NCBI GenBank assembly: GCA_002842035.1
Contig: PHBP01000001.1
Span: forward strand, 171,198-235,197
Direction: 5' to 3'
Source of the DNA: Candidatus Cloacimonetes bacterium HGW-Cloacimonetes-2
GTDB lineage: Bacteria > Cloacimonadota > Cloacimonadia > Cloacimonadales > Cloacimonadaceae
DNA length: 64,000 nt
In this document: piece by piece, positions 25,622 to 34,300 of the stretch
Position numbering within the stretch: position 1 is the first letter of the stretch
Layout: each line of letters starts with the position of its first letter
Program-made: the position numbers and the translations under genes
Notes under the pieces: model-generated
Seen by the model: the letters and a program-made list of their open reading frames with translations, nothing else
Told to the model about the DNA's origin: nothing
The model's database searches: none

Positions 25622-25646
25622 AAAAAAAAGAGAGAATGAACTCTCT
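25622..25646 (-). terminator. Intrinsic terminator after tRNA-fMet
   Basis: Minus strand: AGAGAG-TTCATT-CTCTCT followed by seven T residues, 10 nt after the initiator tRNA. It separates that gene from the next tRNA. Confidence 0.75.
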
Positions 25647-25656
25647 ATGTAAAAAA

Positions 25657-25732
<76 letters not shown>

Positions 25733-25858
25733 TCAAGGTTTTGCCATCTTCTGAGAGGGCATCATCCTGTCAAGAGAAAAGTTCGGATTCGTTATCTTCC
25801 TGACAGCTTATCAAGCAGTTAAGACGCATCATTGTATAGCATAAGGCTTTGCATATAC

Positions 25859-26518
25859 TTATGACAATCTTTCGTCGATGTTGTGCTTTATCACTCTGCC
25901 CTGAGCAAGATAAATCGTGTTTTCTGCGATATTGGTGGAGAGATCGGCAATACGCTCGTAGTTCCGCGAAATCCTCATCAGATGGAGATAGTCCTGGATC
26001 TTTTCAGGAGCTTTCTGCATCAACATAATCAAATGGGAGATGATCTGCCGATTGTAATTGTCCACGATGTTATCATCGTTGCAAACTGCCTGCGCCAGAG
26101 CGCTATCTTCCTGATTGAAAGCCTGTAAGCTATCACGCAGCATCTTGGTCGTGGCGAGCTTCATCTCTGTAAGCTCGGGTACTTGTTCGATTCCCGATCT
26201 TCCGCTGAGAGCGCAGCTGCTTTCAGCGATGTTTACAGCCTGATCTCCCAGGCGCTCAATGTCGTTGTTGATCTTGTAGATCATCAGGATTTGGCGCAAG
26301 TCCTTGGCTTCCGGTTGTTGCAAAGCAATAAGCGAGATACATTTATTTTCTATCTCGATTTCGATTTGGTTTACCCTCTTTTCAAAGGTCATTACATCGT
26401 CCAGAAAACAGAATCCGGCATCGAAGAGACCTTCTGTTGCCAGAGATAGCATCTTCATCACCAAGCTGGATTGGGATAAAAGTAACTGCTTGAGCTCATA
26501 TATTTTATCTGCTAACAT
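25859..26518 (-). CDS. phoU: Phosphate transport regulator PhoU
   Basis: A 219-residue cytoplasmic helical protein with two PhoU repeats (for example IYKINNDIERLGDQAVNIAES and MRISRNYERIADLSTNIAENT), which carry the metal-binding E/DxxxD motifs. PhoU bridges the Pst transporter and the PhoR kinase and represses the Pho response when phosphate is plentiful. The start has GGAG 5 nt upstream. It is the last gene of the porin-pstSCAB-phoU run. Confidence 0.96.
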   Translation of the reverse strand: MLADKIYELKQLLLSQSSLVMKMLSLATEGLFDAGFCFLDDVMTFEKRVNQIEIEIENKCISLIALQQPEAKDLRQILMIYKINNDIERLGDQAVNIAESSCALSGRSGIEQVPELTEMKLATTKMLRDSLQAFNQEDSALAQAVCNDDNIVDNYNRQIISHLIMLMQKAPEKIQDYLHLMRISRNYERIADLSTNIAENTIYLAQGRVIKHNIDERLS

Positions 26519-26530
26519 AATATCTCCTTA

Positions 26531-27289
26531 TCATCCAAATACGCCGGTGAGGTAGGATTCCGTGCGTTTATCTTTGGGTACTGTGAATAAATCTTCGGTG
26601 GGGCCAAATTCCACCAGTTTTCCCAGATACATAAAGGCGGTGTAATCCGAAATTCTGCCGGCTTGGGCTATGTTGTGCGTTACGATCAGGATGGTTACAC
26701 TCTTGCGAAGCTCGATGCATAGCTCTTCAATCTTGGCAGTTGACTGAGGATCAAGAGCTGATGTGGGCTCGTCAAGCAGGATCACACTGGGGCTGTTTGC
26801 CAATGCTCTGGCGATGCAGAGGCGTTGCTGCTGACCTCCCGATAGAGACATAGCGGAGCAGTTGAGCCTGTCTTTCACTTCATCCCAGAGCCAGGCGGCT
26901 CTCAGGCTTTGCTCTACCCGGGTGTGTATCTCGCATTTGCTGTAGCGTCCCTGGATCTGCAGGCCATACGCAACATTGTTAAAGATCGACTTTGGGAAGG
27001 GATTGGGCTTTTGAAAGACCATCCCTACACTGGCACGCAGCCTGCTGAGATCGGTGCCTGGAGCATAAATATCCTGCTGATCCAGATAGACATTGCCATG
27101 GATACGGGTATTGGGAATGAGATCGTTCATTCGGTTAAAACACCGCAAAAGAGTGGATTTACCACATCCTGAGGGCCCAATAATCGCGGTAATCTTGTGT
27201 TTGTAAATATCCAGACTCACATCTTGTAAAACGTGGTTGTCACCAAAGTAGAGGTTCAAGCCGGAGCTATTGATCTGAGTGTTTACCAT
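26531..27289 (-). CDS. pstB: Phosphate ABC transporter ATP-binding protein PstB
   Basis: A 252-residue ABC ATPase with intact motifs: Walker [11 protein letters not shown]-loop [10 protein letters not shown], signature [14 protein letters not shown], Walker [14 protein letters not shown] and the switch His in IVTHN. The PNPFP segment after the Q-loop is specific to PstB. It powers high-affinity phosphate import with PstA/PstC. Its start overlaps the pstA stop by 7 nt. Confidence 0.97.
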   Translation of the reverse strand: MVNTQINSSGLNLYFGDNHVLQDVSLDIYKHKITAIIGPSGCGKSTLLRCFNRMNDLIPNTRIHGNVYLDQQDIYAPGTDLSRLRASVGMVFQKPNPFPKSIFNNVAYGLQIQGRYSKCEIHTRVEQSLRAAWLWDEVKDRLNCSAMSLSGGQQQRLCIARALANSPSVILLDEPTSALDPQSTAKIEELCIELRKSVTILIVTHNIAQAGRISDYTAFMYLGKLVEFGPTEDLFTVPKDKRTESYLTGVFG

Positions 27290-28137
27290 TTTCTGGTTCT
27301 CCTGATTCGATATCTAATGTATATTGCCATCCCGCTGATGCCCAGCACCATCATAATCAGGACCAGGGCTGTGCCATAAGCAATCGGGACTTGCGCTTTG
27401 GCGTGCGAGCCTTCGGTCATTAGAGCGTAGATGTGATAGGGCAAAGCCATTACTTCGTCCATTGGAGAGCGGGGCAATAGGCGTGAATAGAATGTAGCTG
27501 CTGTAAACATTATGGGGGCTGTCTCTCCAGCTACTCTGCCGATGCTGATGATCGAGCCGGTGAGTATCCCGGGGAGTGCAGATGGCAACAGGACTCTTTG
27601 TATAGTTTGACGTTGGCTGGCCCCCAGTGCCAGGGATGCTTCCTGAAAGTCATTTGGAACACTGCGCAGTGCTTCTTCAGCAGCATTGATGATGATAGGC
27701 AAAGCTAACACAGCCAGGGTCAAAGAACCTGCCAGCATTGAGACATTCAGCTTCATTGCCCCAACGAAGATAGCCATACCAAACAAGCCATAAATAATCG
27801 AGGGCATCCCGGCAAGAGTGTCGATGGCAAGCTTGACGAGTCTCACCAGCCAGACCGGCTTTCCGTAACTAAACAGAAAGATTGCCGTGAGCACTCCCAA
27901 AGGTAAAGCGATTCCTATAGAAAGGACAGTAAGCCAGAAGCTGCCTAATAGAGCCGGGAAGATGCCTCCTTGGGTCATAGAGTTTCGTGGAGGAGAGCTT
28001 AGGAATTCCCAACTGATAACGGAGCTTCCCATTACAGCAATCCTGCCAATAAAGAGGATCAGGAATGCAGCACTGAAGAGCATACACAGGCTTAAGAGTC
28101 CTAAACCGATCTTGTTCTTGATCATTCTGAACACCAT
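27283..28137 (-). CDS. pstA: Phosphate ABC transporter permease PstA
   Basis: A 284-residue inner-membrane permease with six predicted helices and the ABC permease coupling motif [20 protein letters not shown]. It pairs with PstC to form the phosphate channel. The strong Shine-Dalgarno AGGAGG lies 5 nt upstream, and it overlaps the pstC stop by 1 nt. Confidence 0.96.
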   Translation of the reverse strand: MVFRMIKNKIGLGLLSLCMLFSAAFLILFIGRIAVMGSSVISWEFLSSPPRNSMTQGGIFPALLGSFWLTVLSIGIALPLGVLTAIFLFSYGKPVWLVRLVKLAIDTLAGMPSIIYGLFGMAIFVGAMKLNVSMLAGSLTLAVLALPIIINAAEEALRSVPNDFQEASLALGASQRQTIQRVLLPSALPGILTGSIISIGRVAGETAPIMFTAATFYSRLLPRSPMDEVMALPYHIYALMTEGSHAKAQVPIAYGTALVLIMMVLGISGMAIYIRYRIRRTRKW

Positions 28138-29069
28138 TAGTTCCTCCTGCGGTGCACTATGCTATTGGCTATCATATTTACAGTAAAGGTCATCAGAAAC
28201 AGGATAATAGCCAGAGCGAACAAGGAGCGGTAGTGCAGGTCTCCTATGACGGTCTCCCCCATCTCTGCGGCAATGGTTGAAGTAAGTGGGCGAATTGGAC
28301 TGAAGATAGAATCTGGAAGCTTTGTAGCTCCTCCTGCGACCATCAATACAACCATAGTCTCACCAATTGCTCTGCCCAGACCAAGCAGTACGCTGCCGAT
28401 AATGCCTCGTCCTGCAGCCGGCACCACAATCTTGCTGATGGTCTCCCACTTCGTTGAGCCCAGTGCCAAAGCTGCTTCACGGAGGCTTCTGGGCACACCA
28501 GCCAAGGCATCCTCACTCATACTGGCTATGATAGGCACAATCATCAAACCAAGGATCAACGAAGCACTAAAGAGATTCAAGCCCGTCTCCAGATGAAATG
28601 TCTCCCGGATCAGTGGCGCCAGAAAAGCCATACCAAAGAGCCCATAAACCACTGAGGGTATTGCTGCCAATAGCTCTATCACCGGCTTGGCGATCTCCTT
28701 GAGCCTGGTTCCTGCGATCTCCGAGATAAAGATCGCAGAGCCCAATCCCAAAGGCAAGGCAAATACTAACGCCCCGATACTCACCAGGATAGAGCCTATG
28801 ATCAGGCTAAATGCACCAAATTCGGGGCTGCCATGCGTGGGATACCACTGTGTTCCACCGATCAATCTAAGAGGTGAATAAACCTTGAAGAAGGGCAAAC
28901 CTTCCCTAAATATGCTAAAAATAATCCCCGCCAGGCAGATTATTGTGATCAGAGCAGTCGATGTAACCAGTATCCTAAACACGACATTCCGCAGGGGCTC
29001 TCGATTGGGACAGCATTTGTCCGCTGTAGCAGGCCTTACTGATTCTTCAATTATAGATAGATCGTTCAT
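28137..29069 (-). CDS. pstC: Phosphate ABC transporter permease PstC
   Basis: A 310-residue inner-membrane permease. The first helix lies at about 30-52 after a cytosolic N-terminus, and the coupling motif is EDALAGVPRSLREAALALGST. It also shows the family segment IPSVVYGLFGMAFLAPLI. Shine-Dalgarno GGAG lies upstream of the ATG. It pairs with PstA. Confidence 0.96.
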   Translation of the reverse strand: MNDLSIIEESVRPATADKCCPNREPLRNVVFRILVTSTALITIICLAGIIFSIFREGLPFFKVYSPLRLIGGTQWYPTHGSPEFGAFSLIIGSILVSIGALVFALPLGLGSAIFISEIAGTRLKEIAKPVIELLAAIPSVVYGLFGMAFLAPLIRETFHLETGLNLFSASLILGLMIVPIIASMSEDALAGVPRSLREAALALGSTKWETISKIVVPAAGRGIIGSVLLGLGRAIGETMVVLMVAGGATKLPDSIFSPIRPLTSTIAAEMGETVIGDLHYRSLFALAIILFLMTFTVNMIANSIVHRRRN

Positions 29070-29141
29070 TGAGGTCTCCTAATAAGCTGCCGGAGCTCCC
29101 GCAAAACAGAGCAGGGAGCTTCCGGCTGTATTTATGCAGTC

Positions 29142-29945
29142 CTAGTTCAGTGTGATAAAGCCTTCACGGCGCACTATCGCCTGTCCGGCAGCAGATTGTA
29201 TAAAGACCAAATATTTGGCGACCTCTCCGGTTGCTCTGCCATTGGTGTACATATATAGCTTACGAGCCAAGCGGTAAGTCCCGTTTTTGACTGTCGTCTC
29301 TGTAGCTGCGATGTTTTCGACCTTAACGGTTCTGACATCCTCTGTGATATAGCCCAAGCCTGCGTATCCAATTCCTCCGGGAGTAGAGGCAACGGTCGAA
29401 ACCACTGCGTTGTTAGAAGCCAGCATCTGGGCGGTTGAGGCTACTCTAGCGCCCTGCAGAGCTTTCTCGTTGAAGACTTCAAAAGTACCGGATGCAACGT
29501 CTCTGGAGATCACTACAATGGGTAGATTCGGTCCACCCACAGCGTTCCAATTGGTGATCTGCCCGGTATAGATCCTCTTGATCTGAGCTATAGTGAGGTT
29601 TTGCACAGGATTGGAAGTATGCACCACAATAGCAATACCATCATTGGCAATCGCATAAGGTGTAGGATTAACCCCTCTGGAACGAGATTGGGAAATCTCG
29701 GAGGATTTCATCGGACGGCTGGAATTTGCTATTTGCACAGTACCATTTTGCAGAGCTGCGATTCCGACGCCGCTTCCTCCGCCGCGCACCGAGATATTAA
29801 CTCCGGGATGGGCATCCATATAGGCTTCCGCTGTTGCCTGTGCAACCGGAAGGACAGTGGTTGAGCCGGAACAGGTGATGCGTGCCTGGGCAAAGATGCC
29901 GGTAATTACAAAACTTAGCAGGATCAGTGTATAAAACTTTCTCAT
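29142..29945 (-). CDS. pstS: Phosphate-binding protein PstS
   Basis: A 267-residue periplasmic binding protein. The signal peptide ends at about residue 19 (IFAQA). Phosphate-binding loops are visible: ITCSGSTTVLP, GGGSGVGIAAL and RDVASGTFEVF, the last typical of PstS. It delivers phosphate to PstCA. ATG 29945 is chosen because the ATG at 29957 is part of its own GGAG Shine-Dalgarno region. It lies 12 nt after the porin gene. Confidence 0.95.
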   Translation of the reverse strand: MRKFYTLILLSFVITGIFAQARITCSGSTTVLPVAQATAEAYMDAHPGVNISVRGGGSGVGIAALQNGTVQIANSSRPMKSSEISQSRSRGVNPTPYAIANDGIAIVVHTSNPVQNLTIAQIKRIYTGQITNWNAVGGPNLPIVVISRDVASGTFEVFNEKALQGARVASTAQMLASNNAVVSTVASTPGGIGYAGLGYITEDVRTVKVENIAATETTVKNGTYRLARKLYMYTNGRATGEVAKYLVFIQSAAGQAIVRREGFITLN

Positions 29946-29957
29946 TGTGGTCTCCAT

Positions 29958-31076
29958 TTACTTTATTGTGTTTGAAAAACGCCACTTAAGCTGCAGCATA
30001 AGCTGAGCATAGTCTTTGAGTCCATTGGCATAGGACGCAGCAGATTCATCAGCATCATAAGTGCGGTTACTATAGTTCATTTGCAGTTGCATAGCAGGAA
30101 CTGCAGATTCATTGTGCATAAAGTTATAGTTGATACCGGCTGTGACGGTTTCGGAGAGATTGCGATTGGCGCTATTGTCTGTCTCGTCCCAGCGATCCCA
30201 ACGACCCAGGATTTGGATGTCTTTACCGAGGTAATTCTTCAGAGAAACGATCGGCATCACCATCAGACCATTGGCGCTGTAATCAGCAGTTCCGGCTGCA
30301 ACGTTGGGATATTCGACACTTTTGGAGATGTATTCTGCCCAAAGATCCAGCGGACCAAAGGCAATCCTTGCCAATCCATCAGCCAGCATCTGACGGTTGT
30401 AAGCAGCATTGGCAGCGCCGGTTGTGATGCTTTCTTCACGCTCGGAACTATTTGTCATAAACGACCCACCCAAGCTAAGACCGGGTATCGGAGTCAGTCT
30501 CACATTGGCAAGATAGGCAAGCTCGGTATTATTTTTGAGGTTTTGCCCCCAGTTCTTGTAACCCTCGCCATTGTAGATACCAAGGGCATAGTCACCCAAT
30601 CCGGAGGGCAGATAACCATTGAGGCTGATGCCATAATCCGCGGAATTGGCGATCTTGTATTCGTCTGTCGGAGCCTTACCAATAATTGTATAGTCCCAAT
30701 CGTAGATACTGCCGAAATAGACCTTTTGCAAGCCAACTGTGATCTTTGAATCAGGAATAGGCAAGACATTGGCAAAATCGACATAAGCGTACTTAAGCTT
30801 TAGCCCTGCACCATCTTTGAGGGCATCTGTACTAAACATATCAACTGTAAAACGTCCCTTGACCGTCTCGGTGAACTTGGCTTCGAGCCCAAAGTAACCG
30901 CGTTCCAGAGAAAGCGTATTGCTGCGAATTGATGTATTCATCGTATCTGCGGCTGTGGTTCCGCTATCCATAGTCCAGCGATTCCACATCTCACCCGAGA
31001 TCTTGATCTCCTGCGCAACAAGCGACATACTGAGCACTGCGATCAGCAGCATTAACAACAAAGCGTGTTTTTTCAT
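29958..31076 (-). CDS. OprP/OprO-like phosphate-selective porin
   Basis: A 372-residue outer-membrane beta-barrel protein with signal peptide about 1-22. The following strands (ISGEMWNRWTM, LSLERGYFGLEAKFTETVKGRFTVDM, LKLKYAYVDF) match porin O/P proteins, and it ends with an aromatic-rich strand (LMLQLKWRFS). It is first in the pst operon, consistent with outer-membrane phosphate uptake under starvation. The start is at 31076 with GGAG 5 nt upstream; the ATG at 31103 lies inside the promoter. Anion selectivity is inferred from family and context. Confidence 0.85.
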   Translation of the reverse strand: MKKHALLLMLLIAVLSMSLVAQEIKISGEMWNRWTMDSGTTAADTMNTSIRSNTLSLERGYFGLEAKFTETVKGRFTVDMFSTDALKDGAGLKLKYAYVDFANVLPIPDSKITVGLQKVYFGSIYDWDYTIIGKAPTDEYKIANSADYGISLNGYLPSGLGDYALGIYNGEGYKNWGQNLKNNTELAYLANVRLTPIPGLSLGGSFMTNSSEREESITTGAANAAYNRQMLADGLARIAFGPLDLWAEYISKSVEYPNVAAGTADYSANGLMVMPIVSLKNYLGKDIQILGRWDRWDETDNSANRNLSETVTAGINYNFMHNESAVPAMQLQMNYSNRTYDADESAASYANGLKDYAQLMLQLKWRFSNTIK

Positions 31077-31101
31077 CTTAACTCCTTTTTGGTTCTGCTT
31101 C

Positions 31102-31107
31102 ATTATA
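31102..31107 (-). promoter_or_regulatory. Promoter -10 element of the porin-pst operon
   Basis: TATAAT on the minus strand, about 25 nt upstream of the porin start codon. No good -35 is present; the repeats just upstream occupy that place, as in activator-dependent Pho promoters. Confidence 0.65.
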
Positions 31108-31116
31108 CGCTTTGAT

Positions 31117-31154
31117 TGTTAAGATTTTATAAGCTTGAGATTAAGAATGCTTAA
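31117..31154 (-). promoter_or_regulatory. Candidate Pho box (PhoB operator) of the porin-pst operon
   Basis: Minus strand: four TTAA/TTATAA-type half-sites (TTAAGC, TTAATC, TTATAA, TTAACA) starting 10, 12 and 10 nt apart. This is the roughly 11-nt periodicity expected of Pho boxes, and it ends 9 nt before TATAAT. A similar TTAAG-N5-TTAACC pair precedes phoB. Confidence 0.6.
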
Positions 31155-31188
31155 CAGACTTCCATCGGCTTTGTTTCCAATAGCTTCC

Positions 31189-31284
31189 CTATAGTCACCA
31201 GCAGATCAAGAGCAAATCAAGAGCAATTCAAGTCGAACCGGGTTCGACTTGATTTGCTCTTGATCTGCTGGTGATCTCCTGTAG
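31189..31284. repeat. Modular intergenic hairpin repeat, copy 4
   Basis: A 96-bp hairpin. The left arm has modules GATCAAGAGCA, AATCAAGAGCA, ATTCAAGTCGAAC. The right arm (complement) has GATCAAGAGCA, AATCAAGTCGAAC, so the left arm holds one extra module. Core GAAC-CGG-GTTC. It lies beyond the protease terminator and upstream of the pst promoter. Confidence 0.93.
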
Positions 31285-31290
31285 AGCAGG

Positions 31291-31325
31291 CGAAGAAAAA
31301 AGAGAGGCGATATCCTCGCCTCTCA
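31291..31325 (-). terminator. Intrinsic terminator after the C10 protease gene
   Basis: Minus strand: GAGAGGCGA-GGATA-TCGCCTCTC followed by TTTTTTCTT, about 20 nt after the stop at 31345. Confidence 0.9.
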
Positions 31326-31344
31326 CAGATCTTATATGGTGATA

Positions 31345-34300
31345 TTACTTTAGCATAATGAAGCGCTTGGTAGAGCTGAAGCTTCCAGCGCTCATACGAT
31401 AGAGGTAGATTCCGCTACCGACAGAAACACCCAGATCGCTCTTGCCATCCCAAATCTTGCTATAGAAACCGGGCTGGTTGTGGTTTTCTGTGATGCTTCG
31501 CACCAGTTGTCCTCTGGAATTGAATACCTCCAGGCGAACAACGCAGGGGTGGTCGATGGCATAGCTGATCGTGGTAGAGGGATTGAAGGGATTCGGGTAG
31601 GCACCGATCAGTTGAGTCACCAGAGGAAGAGCAGGATTCTGATTGCCACCATTGGGATAATACTCGATTGAGAGCGGGCCATAGAAGGCACTCGAGCCAT
31701 CCATTTCCAAGCTCTGCAGCCAATAATGCACCAGTCCATCGCTATTGAGGTCCTGATCCACGTAAACGTATGATTGTTGCTGGGATGTGTTTGTCCCCTC
31801 GATTAGGACTTGCAGATTGAGCGCAGTCTCCAAATCGAGTTCATTATTACGGTAGATATTGTAGCCCAGGCAGTTTGATTCCGACTCCGTGATCCACATC
31901 AGCATCACTTTGTTTTGGGCGTTGATCGTGGCAGTAAAGGCAGAGAGCTCCACCGGCAGAGTATTGTCATAATTACCCAAGCTTATGATAGCTTCGCCCT
32001 TGGCATCCAGATCACAGACAAAGCTGATCACGCCATCTACGGCTTCGTGGAGATGCCATTGACTGCCCAGATAGACCGCTGCATCAGTATAAGCAGTCGT
32101 TATCGAGATATTGACTGTACCGGTACCGCTCAGGCTGAAACTAAGCATAGATTGGAATCCTGCGGGAATCCCGGCTGGAGGCACTATCTCTGAATTATAG
32201 ATCAATGGATCAGTTCCATCATGTGAAAGTACCGCATCGGGATCGATCACAGTGGGATCTTCGGGAATAATCGCATAGGGGGTATAAGTGAAAGTCCAGG
32301 TAGGACAATCAGTTGCATCTGCTCTGTCCGCTGCGGGTGATCTGAGAGAAGTGCCTCCCTTGGAGCCATCAAAGGGAATCACTTTCCAGGTATGGATACC
32401 TGAGCTGAGCGTAGGGGTAGTCCAGCCAGGGGTAGTGAGATTGGCTGCGACAAGGCTTTCGTCAAGGTATAGCTTGTATCCGATAGCCTGTAGTCCACTG
32501 GGATTGGCCTGCCAGGCGAGAGTCACTCCTCCCGGAGTAAAGCTATAAACGGTAGTCCCATTTGCCGGTTCCGGATTGATCGCCGGTAATGGACTATTGG
32601 GTGCTAAACCGGGAATGAGGATATCATCCAAACGCAGCATATACTGATCAGTGCAGTCATAATGGCGGAAGGCGAGGTAAATATCCATACCAGTAAAAGC
32701 ACTGAGACTGAGCGTGCGCAGATGCCAGGAGCCATCTGTCATAGTCTCTGTAAAGAGAGTATTAGTAAATGCGGAGAGCTGATTTGTAGTAGTGGAGATC
32801 ATCACCGAGTATTTCTCGGCAGGCCAGGCGGGATCGAGAGCACCGATGTAATATGAGAGTTCATCTCCGCTTTGTATCCTGATTCTAGGTGAAATGAGCC
32901 AGTTATCAGGGGTTAATGCCCCGCGTCCTTGTCCCTTAGAGGAATCAGTGATCTCTTTGGAGGCAATATAGGAAGCACTTACCGCGCAATTGTTACCGCC
33001 GTGGGCATAGCTCGCATTGGCTAGATTTTGCCAGTTGTAGGTATCTGCATCGACATCCATAATTGTCCAGTTAGTTGGCGGGAAGGTCGCTCCCTCAAAA
33101 TCGATGTTCTGATAATCACCGTAACCTTTGAGATTGATCGTGAAGCTGCCACCATTTGTTACAATGTCAAAAGTTCCGGTCTGAATCCCTTTGGCAAGTG
33201 GATTAAAGCTAAAGCCAAAGTTATGCGTGGCACCCGCGGTCAAGGTCACTGAGCTGTTGAAAGTAGTCGTGAAAGCTGCGCCTGATAAGATCGCGCTGGT
33301 AATGGTCAGTGTCCCCGTCCCAATGTTCTTGAGCTGGAAGATGCTCCCGGAGGAAGTAGTTCCATTGACCGGGGCTACACCTTGCCAGTAGTTAGCATTG
33401 AGGGATGCGAGAGGTTCGCTGGCTTCTGTTACATTCAAGGTAATAGGAATCACCATATTGTCTCCCTTGAGGCTTCCGCTGGGAGCAATATAATTTGAAT
33501 TGTTGTAAATAGTCAGATAAGCATTGTATGCCCCGGCTGCTAAATCTGTGGTGTCAAAGGATAGATTGACGTTAGCAGTACCGGCAGGGCTTACTGTGCC
33601 ACTGGTGGGATTTACACTGATCCAGCGATTTCCGGAGATATTGGCACTGAAGATGTTCTCTATCCCCATAGCCGTCCAGGAGCCGGCAGAGCCATAAAAG
33701 GATGTACCGTAGTCATAATCTGCAGCTACGGTATAGGGCTTGCCGCTGGTAGTGCCTTCAGGTACTACTGCCACCCAGAAATCACCACTTACAGTGATCG
33801 GTGTGGGCAAGGTGTAATCTGTCGCAGTCCAGCTTGTAGTTGGCTTTAGAGCAGTAATCCAGCCGGACGTATGGAGTACGGTAACGCCATCTGCGGCATA
33901 TATCTTGAATTGGAAGGTGTCTTCAGTACCCCAGAGATCATCAGCAGCTTCGTAGAAATATGCCCTTAACTGGCTGATAGTAAGTCCGCTGTTGCTCCAC
34001 ATTCCAAAATCACCGATGGAGAATTTGGTAGCTCTTTCAGTAACTGAGGCAGAAAGATATGACACATCAGCTATATCGCCATAGGAGATCCAACCGGTAA
34101 CAGAATCTTTGGATTGAGGAAGAGCAAGGGGTGCTGCTATCCTCGTAGCATTAGCCGGAGGGAGCTTCTTGCTGAAGGACCTGTCAAGGCTGCCGGATGA
34201 GGATGCTTTACTCAGGCTGAGAGCATACTGCAGACTGGCTGTGCCACCGGGATTGGAGATCGCAAGTACCTGGCTCTCGCTTTGTCCCAGATAGAGATTG

